A stretch of 64,000 nt of DNA from Psychrobacillus sp. FSL H8-0483 (GCF_038637725.1 NZ_CP152052.1:3145501-3209500); one strand, 5' to 3'; counted from the first letter of the stretch, positions 7,289-16,791 are shown. Notes: generated by a model not told the origin, from the letters alone. Program-made: numbers and translations.

Positions 7289-8287
7289 TCATCCTATTTG
7301 AGCAAAGAAATCTTTATCCTTCTTATCTTGTAATCGTATCAATCTATGCTTAAATGCAGATTCTTTCATTTCCATCTTTTCTGCAAAGTAGCGTTTGTTG
7401 ATGTTAATAATTTCATCCTCTTTACTAAACGTGAATGGTGAAGTATTTCGAGCATCTATTTCAACTTGTATAAATTTTTTCAACTGGCGATAAAAGTTCA
7501 CTTGATTGTTGGTCAACTTACCTTCATTTATTCCTAGCATTTTATCTATAATCGTTTGCTTCATTTTCATCTTATCTGTTCTTACAATATATTTTTCACC
7601 GTTTATCTGATGAACTTTAGTTCCCAATAACTTCGTTAATTTTCGATACGTTCTATTTCTAACTGATTTTGATATAAAACCTATTATTTGTTCATCTGTT
7701 TTTGTTAGGTCTACTTTAGGAAGTACCTCATATAGTGAATCCAAAATTAAGGGTGATATTTCATCTTGAAGTTTCTTAATGGAGCGATTAACAGAAGGAG
7801 AGATATTTAGATGGTCGCTATAAATCTTTTTGAAATCATACCAACTGTCATAATTCAGATAGGTTTCAACTTCTTTAAGCACACTTTTAGGAATTTTATA
7901 AAAATCATCAACATGATAATGGTGTCCTAGAGTTGTTAAAACAGTATAAACAAAGTCCTCACCATCAAAAATTGCTTTCTCTATTTGTGATCCTGTATCT
8001 AATGCCCATTTCATATTCTTTGCTTTTTTACTATGACGAACTATTAAAACTTTTAGATTGTATGCAATGCGATATAAGGTTGTAGTTTGCTTTGGTGTAT
8101 ACTTTGCTCTCCAACGTCTAAAGACCTCTGTACGTTCATCCTCGTACTCTACATCATAAAATTTTACTTGATGTTTGGTACATACCATTTGAACATCTAC
8201 CATGTCTGATTGAGCAACTTTTAAAAGTTCCGCTGCCAAATCATATTTACCTTCTTGATGTGCTTTGATTTTCTCTATAAATTCCAT
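7289..8287 (-). CDS. Phage regulator, possible sigma-70-like protein
   Basis: 332 residues, basic and helical. The segment from about residue 160 to 220 (KKLQDEISPLILDSLYEV ... DEQIIGFISKSVRNRTYRKL) has the layout of sigma region 2: acidic helix, then a helix ending in an R-N-R-x-x-R basic cluster. The last 45 residues (ININKRYFAEKMEMKESAFKHRL) look like a helix-turn-helix, as in region 4. The N-terminal 100 residues include TEVFRRWRAKYTPKQ. ATG follows AAAGGAG. The gene precedes the structural operon, where a late-gene activator would fit. The sigma assignment is only a resemblance; a phage replication or transcription regulator of another family is possible. Confidence 0.4.
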   Translation of the reverse strand: MEFIEKIKAHQEGKYDLAAELLKVAQSDMVDVQMVCTKHQVKFYDVEYEDERTEVFRRWRAKYTPKQTTTLYRIAYNLKVLIVRHSKKAKNMKWALDTGSQIEKAIFDGEDFVYTVLTTLGHHYHVDDFYKIPKSVLKEVETYLNYDSWYDFKKIYSDHLNISPSVNRSIKKLQDEISPLILDSLYEVLPKVDLTKTDEQIIGFISKSVRNRTYRKLTKLLGTKVHQINGEKYIVRTDKMKMKQTIIDKMLGINEGKLTNNQVNFYRQLKKFIQVEIDARNTSPFTFSKEDEIININKRYFAEKMEMKESAFKHRLIRLQDKKDKDFFAQIG

Positions 8288-8560
8288 TTATGATTCTCCT
8301 TTATATTTATAAGTTACCTACTCTACATTCATAGAGAGGACTGTTAAAATTCGTTTTATTGGAAAAACATCCCTACACTTCTTACTATAGGAACGAAAAA
8401 CACTTTTATCAACCAAACGGAAAAATATTTATTTTATACTGTAAATTTGGTTTTATTCGATTCTCAAAACGCCTTGTTTTCCTACGTTTTCGAGGTGACC
8501 AATATCGAATAAAAACGTCCTTTTATACGATATTCAAATATTTGCACACCTAGTTTCCAC
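8288..8560 (-). promoter_or_regulatory. Long structured leader of the regulator gene
   Basis: A 273-base gap without a credible gene. It contains an inverted repeat TTTTATTCGAT (8451-8461) / ATCGAATAAAA (8504-8514), with a second stem AAAACG (8466-8471) / CGTTTT (8485-8490) nested inside. Either a structured 5' leader RNA or paired operator half-sites for a phage regulator. A plus-strand frame through it lacks a ribosome site. Confidence 0.45.
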
Positions 8561-8586
8561 AAAAAAAAGGAAGCAATATGCTTCCC
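8561..8586 (-). terminator. Terminator after the winged-helix gene
   Basis: Minus-strand perfect stem GGAAGCA / TGCTTCC with a three-base loop and eight T. It separates the integrase-side genes from the regulator leader. Confidence 0.85.
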
Positions 8587-8591
8587 TAGTT

Positions 8592-8933
8592 TTAAAGAAC
8601 AAATTTGTTGAATGTATTTATTATTGCTTCTGGAAACATTCTTCTACTATAGTTCCCTTTGTTCTGCGTTTTTTTATTAATGGTATACTGACAGACGTCA
8701 CCATTGTGTAATACCTTCAGATTTATTAAATACTTTTCTGTTATGACATGAAAGCGATTATCCTCATGAGAGAACTTTTCTATAAACCCTTTATTCTTTA
8801 GAGATGAAAGATGATTTTTAAGTGTAGTTAAATTTGTATCAAATAATAGTTCATCATCTTCAAGTGCTAGAACAAATGATAATTCATATTCATCTTTTAT
8901 AAACTCACTATAATTTTCTTTATTTATAATCAA
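8592..8933 (-). CDS. Winged-helix DNA-binding protein (phage)
   Basis: 113 residues. Residues 15-75 fit a winged helix: SFVLALEDDEL, then NLTTLKNHLSSLKNKGFIEKF as recognition helix, then HEDNRFHVITEKYLI as the wing. The C-terminal part is basic (INKKTQNKGNYSRR). It may repress or activate the lysogeny side of the element. It starts 17 bp after the stop of the 83-residue gene and is followed by a strong terminator, so the two form one unit. Confidence 0.5.
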   Translation of the reverse strand: MIINKENYSEFIKDEYELSFVLALEDDELLFDTNLTTLKNHLSSLKNKGFIEKFSHEDNRFHVITEKYLINLKVLHNGDVCQYTINKKTQNKGNYSRRMFPEAIINTFNKFVL

Positions 8934-8950
8934 TATATTTCCTCCTCATA

Positions 8951-9202
8951 TCATTGATTCTCTTCTTCTAACGTTTCCACCTTAGTAACCCAATTTTTAT
9001 TAAAATCAAAAACTGCTATTTGCCCATCTTTATTCTTCAACACTATTTCCCCTTCGACTGGAGAGAAATCACTATACATCTTTTTAAACTTTGTTGGAGA
9101 AAGTCCTGAAAGTATTTCCAAACTCAAATGAACCTTTGTTTTCATTTCGATATTATGTTTAGTGAATTTTGCAGGTGTATTTATTTCATTTTTATGAACC
9201 AT
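8951..9202 (-). CDS. Small phage protein of unknown function
   Basis: 83 residues with a basic N-terminus (MVHKNEINTPAKFTKHN), a helix (SLEILSGLSPTKFKKMYSDF) and C-terminal strands (GEIVLKNKDGQIAVFDF). ATG preceded by AAGGGGGAG. Not recognised. It is the first gene after the integrase in the element and is probably co-transcribed with the winged-helix gene. Confidence 0.45.
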   Translation of the reverse strand: MVHKNEINTPAKFTKHNIEMKTKVHLSLEILSGLSPTKFKKMYSDFSPVEGEIVLKNKDGQIAVFDFNKNWVTKVETLEEENQ

Positions 9203-9336
9203 ACTTACTCCCCCTTAATTAACATTTTAATTCCATTTCTATAATTCTATATATTCAATAAAATATCCTTCTTTATTAAAAATATTTTACAGAAATACGT
9301 ACTCTTCAAAATTTAACTGGATATTTTTCTTCATCT

Positions 9337-10305
9337 TCATAGAAATTCCCTCAAACTGCTTGCGACTTCATCGGTATCAATATCTAAATACTGGGTTGTC
9401 ACTCCCAAGTCAGAATGTCCAAGTGCTTTAGAAATTAGAGCGATATTTGCTCCTTTATCTAAAAGTGATTTTGCATAACCTCTACGTATTGAGTGTGGAT
9501 TAATATTCTCTAATCCATAACGAACAGAATATTTGTGTAGTTGCTTAGAGATAGCATTGTTAGATGATTTACTATCATTGATCGGCAATCCATTTTGTGT
9601 AATAAATATGTTTGTATTTTCAAGATTGTAATACTCTCGAATAAGTTTATTTTGATTAATGAGGACTTTTAATAACTCTGCTAGTTCTTCATCAAGAGGT
9701 AATCTGAGAAACTTATGGTTCTTCACAATAGCACCATCTAAATTAAGATAAAGATTTTCAAAGTCAATGTGACGTTCTTTTAGTTCTCCCAATGTTCTTA
9801 TTCTGATACCTGTTCTAAATAGCGTTAAAATCGCCACTCTATCTCTAAAACCGATAAATGTATTGTTATCTATTAATGATAATAGAACTTCAATGTCATT
9901 TGCTTTAGCACCTTTTTTTACTTGCTTATCAATTCTAATTTGAATATAACTCCAAAATTTTTCTTTAATCCAACCATTGTTATGAAATTTACCTAATACT
10001 GCTTTGATTGATTTTAATCGTATTAGTTTTGTTTGATTAGATACATTTAAGGATTCCAAATAGTTATAAATTGAATCTGAATTAATATCCTCTACATATT
10101 CCAGTTTGTTAAACACTACAAACTGATTAAGGATGTAATTATAACTATCAATAGTCCTTTCTCGATTTCCTGCAATCCTCATTTGTTGATAAATGGTTGT
10201 GAGTGCCTTAGGAATGGTTATCGTATCCTTTTTGGTTATTACAGATTTCTTTGATACTTCTACTTCATCTACCTGTACTGCAAATATTCCTCTTTTTCTT
10301 CCCAT
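9337..10305 (-). CDS. int: Tyrosine recombinase (phage integrase)
   Basis: 322 residues. Residues 33-125 form the core-binding SAM-like domain (IYQQMRIAGNRERTIDSYNYIL); residues 135-322 the catalytic domain with Arg168 (FRTGIR), His271 and Arg274 (NPHSIRRG), His297 (ALGHSD) and the nucleophile Tyr306 (TTQYLD). All members of the catalytic set except the less certain Lys198 can be read directly. It integrates the element at the 3' end of ssrA, a frequent target. The start codon lies right after the T-run of a hairpin that also carries its Shine-Dalgarno. It reads away from ssrA, in the same direction. Confidence 0.92.
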   Translation of the reverse strand: MGRKRGIFAVQVDEVEVSKKSVITKKDTITIPKALTTIYQQMRIAGNRERTIDSYNYILNQFVVFNKLEYVEDINSDSIYNYLESLNVSNQTKLIRLKSIKAVLGKFHNNGWIKEKFWSYIQIRIDKQVKKGAKANDIEVLLSLIDNNTFIGFRDRVAILTLFRTGIRIRTLGELKERHIDFENLYLNLDGAIVKNHKFLRLPLDEELAELLKVLINQNKLIREYYNLENTNIFITQNGLPINDSKSSNNAISKQLHKYSVRYGLENINPHSIRRGYAKSLLDKGANIALISKALGHSDLGVTTQYLDIDTDEVASSLREFL

Positions 10306-10339
10306 AAAAAAAAACCTCCAATCGAATGATTAGAAGGTT
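10306..10339 (-). terminator. Hairpin with nine-T run carrying the integrase ribosome site
   Basis: Minus-strand stem AACCTTC...AATC pairing with GATT-GGAGGTT (one bulge, one G-U pair), then nine T, then the integrase ATG. GGAGG (10315-10319) is part of the 3' arm and nine bases from the ATG. It looks like a terminator for ssrA and hides the int ribosome site if the RNA runs through. Confidence 0.7.
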
Positions 10340-10447
10340 GATTACTAGGGATAAAAGTGGGGGTATTTGAATCAAGTTCATATCCCGTCTAATATCCCTT
10401 GCGTTGCTAAACCGTTGATACCACTACGTTTGTAGTAGTTTTAAATA

Positions 10448-10798
10448 TGGAGACGGCGGGATTTGAACCCGCGTCCAGAAACTCTAACACTTAAGCTTCT
10501 ACGCGTGTATCTTGCCTATTTAGGTTTCGCGTAGCACTATGCCGACAAGCGGGCGTCATGTACGCTAACTTGGAAATCTCTTGCTGACAGCTCAAGTGGC
10601 ACTGCCAACCGTATCCCACTAAAGTTGAGCTCTACCTAGCCACATGGGCGATGGATAAATAGAGCAGATCCGAGCTTACGCTGCGAATGCTAAGTTGTTG
10701 TTTGTTTTGCCTGTTATTATAAGATCCGTTTTTACGGAGCCGAGCCTCCGACGCGCAACTCAAGCTCAGACTATCCCTGTCGAATCCATAACGTCCCC
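10448..10798 (-). ncRNA. ssrA: Transfer-messenger RNA (tmRNA)
   Basis: 5' end GGGGACGTT with GGATTCGACAGGG, 3' end with the T-arm GGGTTCAAATCCC and acceptor strand GTCTCCA. The tag frame GGC AAA ACA AAC AAC AAC TTA GCA TTC GCA GCG TAA gives GKTNNNLAFAA, added after the charged alanine and ending in the usual protease-recognised LAFAA. tmRNA rescues stalled ribosomes with SmpB, encoded just upstream. CCA is not encoded (TAT follows the discriminator). The 3' end is the phage attachment site, so bases after 10448 belong to the element. Confidence 0.95.
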
Positions 10799-10892
10799 GT
10801 TTATGGTATAGTGTAAGCTTCGTTACCTACTCACTATACATCAAAAATGGTCAATTTTCAAGTGAGACATTCTACCAGTAATGTTCAGTAGA

Positions 10893-11360
10893 TTATTGAT
10901 TCCGTTCTTTAAACGCTCTTTCAATATCTCGTTTTGCTTCTTTTTTCTTCAAGACATCCCGTTTATCGTAATCTTTCTTCCCTTTTCCGACGCCGATTAA
11001 TACTTTTGCATAGCCGTTTTTTAGATACATTTTGAGCGGAACAATGGAGTAACCATCACGCTTTGTTTCCCCAATTAATGTACTAATCTGCTTTTTGTGT
11101 AAAAGTAATTTTCTAGATCGTAAAGGCTCATGATTGAAACGGTTTCCTTGTTCGTATGGACTAATATGCATATTAGAGATCCATGCTTCGTTATTACGAA
11201 TACGAACAAAAGCATCCTTTAATTGTACTTTCGCATTTCGAATAGATTTAATTTCTGTACCTTGCAACACAATTCCTGCTTCAATTGTTTCTTCGATATA
11301 ATAATCGTGATTCGCTTTTTTGTTTTGCGCAAGTATTCTATCATCTGGTTTTTTCGCCAT
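10893..11360 (-). CDS. smpB: SsrA-binding protein SmpB
   Basis: 155 residues from the ATG at 11360. SmpB binds the tRNA-like part of tmRNA and delivers it to stalled ribosomes. Family features are visible: [14 protein letters not shown], the GTEIKSIR motif, [12 protein letters not shown] and the basic C-terminal tail ([11 protein letters not shown] ... [12 protein letters not shown]) that enters the mRNA channel. Alternative starts at 11363 (ATG) and 11369 (GTG) overlap or crowd the GAGAGGTG ribosome site; 11360 gives a six-base spacing. Lies between rnr and ssrA, as in Bacillus. Confidence 0.95.
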   Translation of the reverse strand: MAKKPDDRILAQNKKANHDYYIEETIEAGIVLQGTEIKSIRNAKVQLKDAFVRIRNNEAWISNMHISPYEQGNRFNHEPLRSRKLLLHKKQISTLIGETKRDGYSIVPLKMYLKNGYAKVLIGVGKGKKDYDKRDVLKKKEAKRDIERAFKERNQ

Positions 11361-11405
11361 CATATTCACCTCTCAAAAACTAAAGAGGAGCGATTACTCG
11401 CCCCT

Positions 11406-13715
11406 TTATTTTTTCTTCGGACGTTTACGACGTTGCGATTTTTTGGCAACGGATTCGTAAAATTTCTTTTTCTGTTTTACTTCTTTTTTAGGTGCTGGCT
11501 GAGACTTTGATCGATTAGAGCCAGAGCCGTCCTTTTTCGAAGCATGAATCACTTTTGGTGCTTCTTTTCTAGTTCGGTGGAATGCTTTTTTCATTCCTAC
11601 GATTTCAAAGTCAATGGCCGATTCTTCCGGCTTCACCGCTGATACGCGAATGGTTACTTCATCCCCAATACGGAACTGCTTGCCTCCGCGTTCACCAATC
11701 ATCATCATTTGACGATCGTCAAAACGATAATAATCATCTGTCATATTCGTTACATGTACAAGACCCTCAATGGTATTCGGAAGCTCAATAAACATCCCAA
11801 AGTTCGTAACAGAACTAATGATTCCTTCGAATTCCTCACCGATTTTATCTGCCATATACTGTGCTTTTTTCAGCGAATCTGTATCACGTTCCGCATCTAC
11901 TGCACGGCGTTCACGTTTGGACGTATGCTCGGCAATATCATCAATCATTGCACCCCAATGATTAATAGTAGCTGACGATACATCTTCATTTACTAGGTAC
12001 GTACGGATTAATCGATGAACGATTAAATCTGGATAACGACGAATTGGAGAAGTAAAATGCGTATAAAATTCCGTTGATAAACCAAAATGCCCTAAGCACT
12101 CTGAATAATATTTTGCTTGTTGAAGGGATCTTAGAAGCATCGTAGAAATAACAGGTTCTTCTGGCATACCCTCGATATTTTCAATAATCTCTTGCAACGC
12201 TTTTGGGTGAATATCATTTCCAGTTCCTTTAACAACTAGACCAAAGTTAGTTAAGAATCCGAAAAAGCGTTGTAGCTTTTCTGGTTTTGGATCTTCGTGA
12301 ATTCGGTAAATAAAAGGTACATCCATCCACTTGAAATGCTCCGCTACTGTTTCATTGGCAGCTAACATAAATTCTTCGATTAGACGCTCTGCAACTGTGC
12401 GTTCACGATTCACAACGTCCGTTGGCCAGCCATTTTCATCAACTATAATTTTTGCTTCTGGGAAATCAAAATCGATTGCTCCACGATTTTTACGTTTTTC
12501 GCGAAGAACGGCTGCTAATTCTGCCATCGTTTCGAACATTGGTACAAGAGGTTCATAACGCTCTATTAACGCAGCATCTTTTTCTTCCAATATTTTATAC
12601 ACATCAGAGTAAGTCATTCTCTCTGTTGTTCGAATAACACTTTGGAAAATTTCATGTGAGGTTACCATACCTGAACCATCAAAAATCATTTCACAAGATA
12701 AAGTCAAACGATCAACTTGTGGATTCAATGAACAAATACCATTTGATAAACGATGTGGAATCATTGGTATAACACGATCGGCTAAATATACACTTGTTCC
12801 ACGATCATATGCTTCGCGGTCAAGTGGTGAGTTTTCCGTTACATAGTGGCTTACGTCCGCAATATGTACGCCAAGCTTAAACGTACCATCTGGGAATTTA
12901 GTAACAGTAACAGCATCATCTAAATCCTTTGCGTCCGCACCATCAATCGTTACAATGACTTCTTCTCGTAAATCTCTACGACCTTCTAAATCCTTTTCAT
13001 CAATTTCAGCGGGTACAGCTTCTGCTTGATTAATTACTTCTTCAGGGAAATCAATGGTAATACCGTGCTTATAAATGATCGATAAAATATCGACACCAGG
13101 ATCATTTTTATGCCCAAGAATTTGAGAAACAATTCCTGTTGCAGATTTTCTTTCATTCGGCCAATCCGTGATTTCTACAACTACTTTATGCCCTTCAATT
13201 GCACCAAGCGTATCTCCTTTAGCAATAAAAACATCCATAGGTACTTTTTTGTCATCAGGGATAACAAATCCGAAGCCTTTATTATCTTGGAATGTTCCAA
13301 CTACTTTAGTTATACCTCGTTGCGTAATCTTAATAATGGATCCTTCTCTTCTGTCACCAGAAGTCTCACGGGAAACTCGAACAAGCACTTTGTCTCCATT
13401 TACTGCCCCATTCACTTCCGTAGGAGGAATAAAAATATCGTCCATTCCATCTTCTTCTGGTGTAACAAACCCAAAGCCTTTTGCGTGTCCTATAAATTTC
13501 CCAACAATTAAATTCATTCGTGAAGGAATACCATACCGATCGGATCGAGAACGTACGACTGATCCACTTTCCTCCATTTGGACAAGTGTTTTTACTAGTC
13601 CTTTAAAGTCTTCTGCATCCACTAACCCAAAATGATTTTCCAGTTCTTTCGTTGTTAATGGTTTATACTCATCTGTATTCATTAAATCAAGTAATTTTTC
13701 TTTCATGTTTTCCAT
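11406..13715 (-). CDS. rnr: Ribonuclease R
   Basis: 769 residues. RNase R is a 3'-5' exoribonuclease that degrades structured RNA, including transcripts of stalled ribosomes freed by tmRNA. An N-terminal helical domain ([10 protein letters not shown]), cold-shock domains around [15 protein letters not shown] and [14 protein letters not shown], the catalytic RNB domain with [13 protein letters not shown] (Asp258-Asp267) and an S1 domain ([16 protein letters not shown]) appear in the family order, then a long basic Lys/Ser-rich tail. ATG at 13715 follows AGGAGGG by seven bases; a TTG one codon earlier is unlikely. Probably co-transcribed with estA and smpB. Confidence 0.96.
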   Translation of the reverse strand: MENMKEKLLDLMNTDEYKPLTTKELENHFGLVDAEDFKGLVKTLVQMEESGSVVRSRSDRYGIPSRMNLIVGKFIGHAKGFGFVTPEEDGMDDIFIPPTEVNGAVNGDKVLVRVSRETSGDRREGSIIKITQRGITKVVGTFQDNKGFGFVIPDDKKVPMDVFIAKGDTLGAIEGHKVVVEITDWPNERKSATGIVSQILGHKNDPGVDILSIIYKHGITIDFPEEVINQAEAVPAEIDEKDLEGRRDLREEVIVTIDGADAKDLDDAVTVTKFPDGTFKLGVHIADVSHYVTENSPLDREAYDRGTSVYLADRVIPMIPHRLSNGICSLNPQVDRLTLSCEMIFDGSGMVTSHEIFQSVIRTTERMTYSDVYKILEEKDAALIERYEPLVPMFETMAELAAVLREKRKNRGAIDFDFPEAKIIVDENGWPTDVVNRERTVAERLIEEFMLAANETVAEHFKWMDVPFIYRIHEDPKPEKLQRFFGFLTNFGLVVKGTGNDIHPKALQEIIENIEGMPEEPVISTMLLRSLQQAKYYSECLGHFGLSTEFYTHFTSPIRRYPDLIVHRLIRTYLVNEDVSSATINHWGAMIDDIAEHTSKRERRAVDAERDTDSLKKAQYMADKIGEEFEGIISSVTNFGMFIELPNTIEGLVHVTNMTDDYYRFDDRQMMMIGERGGKQFRIGDEVTIRVSAVKPEESAIDFEIVGMKKAFHRTRKEAPKVIHASKKDGSGSNRSKSQPAPKKEVKQKKKFYESVAKKSQRRKRPKKK

Positions 13716-13757
13716 CAAACATCCCTCCTTTTTCAGCGTGTGCGCATTTGGCCTGTT

Positions 13758-14504
13758 TTACACATTCCAATCGAGCGACTCTAAAAAATTTAATATATCT
13801 TCCTGTAATTGTTCTTTTTCAGAACCAAGTGTAATGACGTGGCCAGAGTTTTCATACCAATTTAATTTCTTCTCTAATGATTCTGCATGCTCATAAATAT
13901 AAGGAGCAGAATTTATATCAATGACGCTATCTTTTTTTCCTTGGGTAACTAACAGCGGAGCATAAATATGATCGACATGATCCCGTACCTGATAGACAAA
14001 TTCCCTTAGTTCTGCCAACGTCTCCATTGGGGTTTGTCGAATAGCTTCTATTTCTTCTTCGATTTGTTGCGCTGTTTTTCCTTCATACTTTTTATATTCT
14101 CTAGCATACTTTAATACACCTTCGAACATGACATCCGTCGTTTTCATTGTCATTGGAGAACACATCGTGACTATTCCCTTCACAGGAACTGTATACCCTA
14201 ATTTCAATGAAAATACGCCTCCAAGTGAAAGGCCAGCTACTGCTATTTCCTCATACCCTTCGTCCTTTAAACGAGTATACCCATCCATCACATCTTTCCA
14301 CCAATCAGATGGACCTGTTTCTAAAAGTTCCTCTGGTGGAACTCCATGACCTTTATAATGTGGCGCTAAAGAAGTATACCCATTTTTCTCTAGAAATCTT
14401 CCAAGCATCCGAACATCTGATGAATTGCCAGTAAAACCATGAAGCAGCAATACTGCACGTTTACCAGCCTCAAAGAAGAAAGGTTTTGGCGCCGCTAATC
14501 GCAT
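13758..14504 (-). CDS. est: Carboxylesterase, Est30 type
   Basis: 248 residues, the size of Geobacillus Est30 and Bacillus YvaK. An alpha/beta hydrolase with oxyanion HGFTG at 22-26, nucleophile Ser93 in GLSLGG, Asp192 in GKKDSVID and His222 in NSGHVI, i.e. a complete triad. It hydrolyses short carboxylic esters; the cellular substrate is unknown. ATG at 14504 follows GGAGG by nine bases. It sits between secG and rnr, the conserved Bacillales order, though its link to RNA turnover is unexplained. Confidence 0.93.
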   Translation of the reverse strand: MRLAAPKPFFFEAGKRAVLLLHGFTGNSSDVRMLGRFLEKNGYTSLAPHYKGHGVPPEELLETGPSDWWKDVMDGYTRLKDEGYEEIAVAGLSLGGVFSLKLGYTVPVKGIVTMCSPMTMKTTDVMFEGVLKYAREYKKYEGKTAQQIEEEIEAIRQTPMETLAELREFVYQVRDHVDHIYAPLLVTQGKKDSVIDINSAPYIYEHAESLEKKLNWYENSGHVITLGSEKEQLQEDILNFLESLDWNV

Positions 14505-14600
14505 GTTAAAATACCTCCAATCTAGCAAAGCAGAATTTTACCTGTAAGGTAGGAATTCAGCTAGACATTGTTCCTTTATATTGTATGTATAAGTATAAAT

Positions 14601-14640
14601 GAAAAGAAAACGCCTGACCAATCAGAAGTCGGTCAGGCGG
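14601..14640 (-). terminator. Terminator between secG and the esterase gene
   Basis: Minus-strand CGCCTGACC / GGTCAGGCG perfect 9-bp stem, then TTTTCTTTT. It can end the secG transcript before est-rnr-smpB. Confidence 0.8.
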
Positions 14641-14660
14641 TTCGTATCTATTATCAAATT

Positions 14661-14818
14661 CGCCTCGGCGTATTTGTGTCCAGATTTTACTTCTACGATT
14701 TCTCTTCGCAGAAAACAATGCAACGAGCTTGCTCGATGATTCTTTTACAAAATCTGTTGTATCCGCCGAAGGCTTTAACCTTATTCAGCAGAAGTCAATT
14801 CTTCTGTTGAATAAGATT
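14661..14818. repeat. Compact structured element downstream of secG
   Basis: Nested stems: GCCTCGGCG (14662-14670) against CGCCGAAGGC (14764-14773, one bulge), CAGATTTT (14681-14688) against AAAATCTG (14749-14756), and a tip hairpin CGAGC-TT-GCTCG (14724-14735). A further 17-bp near-perfect hairpin (14778-14794 / 14801-14818) covers the secG stop codon. I recall similar 100-200 bp intergenic elements in Planococcaceae. It may be a mobile hairpin or a 3' UTR RNA. Confidence 0.55.
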
Positions 14819-15053
14819 AAAATTTTGTGACAGCAATAGTTAAAATGAAAAACAACACTGCAAGGACGATTGTTACTCTATGTAATATAAGGTCCATACC
14901 TCGTGCTTTTTGTTTTCCAAAAAGTTGTTCAGCACCGCCAGAGATGGCTCCTGAAAGACCAGCACTTTTCCCCGATTGTAATAACACAACAACGATTAAT
15001 GCTAATGAGACGATGACTAGTAAAGTCATTAACAACGTATTCATTTGTTCCAC
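14817..15053 (-). CDS. secG: Preprotein translocase subunit SecG
   Basis: 78 residues with two membrane helices ([20 protein letters not shown] and [20 protein letters not shown], positions about 7-26 and 55-74) joined by a Gly/Ser-rich cytosolic loop [21 protein letters not shown], the SecG signature. It helps the SecYE channel to cycle. Good ribosome site GGAGGTGG before the ATG. First gene of the secG-est-rnr-smpB-ssrA row; the terminator behind it suggests that est onward has another promoter or relies on read-through. Confidence 0.95.
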   Translation of the reverse strand: MEQMNTLLMTLLVIVSLALIVVVLLQSGKSAGLSGAISGGAEQLFGKQKARGMDLILHRVTIVLAVLFFILTIAVTKF

Positions 15054-15252
15054 CTCCTGAAAAGAACTTTCACAACAATATTAATTTTACCAAAAACAAC
15101 TAGAAGTTACAACAGTCTAACAAGAATATAATAGGTTTCAACAAAATAGAGGATGATTATTTCATAGGTTTGGATGAAAAAGAGGAGTTTTATAGTTTTA
15201 TATCGAAATGAATAAGTTGGAAAAAAATACATAAGCAAAAGGAAGATCTATT

Positions 15253-16791
15253 TTGAAAAACAAACTTATAGTCATAAGTCTACTAATCATTTTAAGTTTA
15301 ACATCGTTTCAATATTGGACGATACTTCAAGTACAATCTACACTCCCTTCTGATCAATGGAGTAGGTCTTTCCAAGTAAAAACCCCAGTAAGTAATTACA
15401 ACAACCTCCAAAGTGTTAAAGAAGAAGATGGCTATAGCGTTAGTCTACGAGATTTAAAAAAATTAATTATCTTATCTTGCGATATGGATATGAGCTGCGA
15501 AAAAAAACGTACGATTGATTCGCTAGATTCCTTTACAAATACTTGGAGCGATCAATCCAACTCTTTCTACATAAAGGACAATACACTCATTCATTCAACT
15601 ATTTCAAATGGAGACACTGAAATTGCTCAAGACGTTGTTAATTTTTCAAAGGACGAGGATACACTTGTATATTGGACAGAGGATCAAAATGTCATCGTTT
15701 CCAATAGTCCTTTTACAACAGTAAAACAGCAATTTACTATGGATGAACCCGTTAATTTTGTCACCATTTTGGAAGACCAAATGTTTATTGTGACGGAAAA
15801 TAAAAAGGAGCATCTATTCACTGTTTACAGCAATACTAACCAACTATCTAAACTATTTGAATTCCATGTGAATGGATCGGAAATTCTGTCGTCCATGCAT
15901 ATCATTCAGACGCCAAATAATAGTTACTCTTTCTTACTAGATACAGAAATTTTATCTGGAGGGAAACGTACGAAGACAATTCTTGCGGCACCATTCAATC
16001 TATCCACCAATCAGTCCCCTACTTTCTCTAACCTTAAATTTTTGGAAGAAGATACGGGGATGCAACTAACGGAAATTCGTTTTCCAAGTGTCTATCAAAC
16101 AAAAGAAGAAGCACTTCTCACGTTTTCAGCTACTGTACGAACACCTACTGGTGAACGTGTGAATAAAATCTTTGTCGGTATTTTTTTAGATAATACCATT
16201 CACGCTAGTGCAGTTACGAAAGCTGGAGATCGTTATGAACGCTCTACTCTTTTAAATGAACAAACAGTTGCCTATTTAAAAATGGATGGTGCTAATCGTT
16301 CTCTTCTCTATTCATCTTCTGATGAGGTAATAAAGGAAGAAAGTAATGGAATTATGGAAGGTGATTATGAAGAGGCAAGTTATACTTTACTCAGTATGTT
16401 GTTTAATGGTTTTCTTCTTGTTCTTTTCTCATTTGTATGGATCGTCCTTTCGTTAGGCATTACGTATGGACTGTTAGTGTTAATGGAAAGAAGGCGATTT
16501 GCTCATTCACATAAGACAGCATTTCTTATGCATATCATTGCTTTATTTGGCATCCAAACGTATTTCATCTATCAATTCACTACTATTGAAAATCTAGTTT
16601 ATAATATTCCTTTTATAACGGAGACATGGCACTTTGTTATTTTGTTATTTATTGCAAGTATTCTTTCTACTATCCCTTTACTCCTTGCCCGATATACGGT
16701 GAACGAAGATACTTTTAACGTCATTGTATTGTATACAACCTGTATGAATACAGCTGTTCTATTTTTCTTAGTTGGACCTTATCTATTTTAA
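15253..16791 (+). CDS. Membrane protein of unknown function
   Basis: 512 residues, TTG start seven bases after AAGGAAG. Residues 6-25 form a signal anchor (IVISLLIILSLTSF). Residues 30-375 are outside the cell and rich in short strands and Asn/Ser/Thr, without cysteine pairs except CDMDMSC. The C-terminal 130 residues hold four hydrophobic helices (LLSMLFNGFLLVLFSFVW, TAFLMHIIALFGIQTY, FVILLFIASILSTIPLLL, IVLYTTCMNTAVLFFL). No family is recognised. It diverges from secG and faces eno, so it stands alone as a transcription unit. Confidence 0.75.
   Translation: MKNKLIVISLLIILSLTSFQYWTILQVQSTLPSDQWSRSFQVKTPVSNYNNLQSVKEEDGYSVSLRDLKKLIILSCDMDMSCEKKRTIDSLDSFTNTWSDQSNSFYIKDNTLIHSTISNGDTEIAQDVVNFSKDEDTLVYWTEDQNVIVSNSPFTTVKQQFTMDEPVNFVTILEDQMFIVTENKKEHLFTVYSNTNQLSKLFEFHVNGSEILSSMHIIQTPNNSYSFLLDTEILSGGKRTKTILAAPFNLSTNQSPTFSNLKFLEEDTGMQLTEIRFPSVYQTKEEALLTFSATVRTPTGERVNKIFVGIFLDNTIHASAVTKAGDRYERSTLLNEQTVAYLKMDGANRSLLYSSSDEVIKEESNGIMEGDYEEASYTLLSMLFNGFLLVLFSFVWIVLSLGITYGLLVLMERRRFAHSHKTAFLMHIIALFGIQTYFIYQFTTIENLVYNIPFITETWHFVILLFIASILSTIPLLLARYTVNEDTFNVIVLYTTCMNTAVLFFLVGPYLF

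Noticed and set aside
10799-10860. ssrA promoter with TTGACC and TATACC
   Set aside because: TATACC is well placed, but no -35 with proper spacing could be found, so no promoter is listed.
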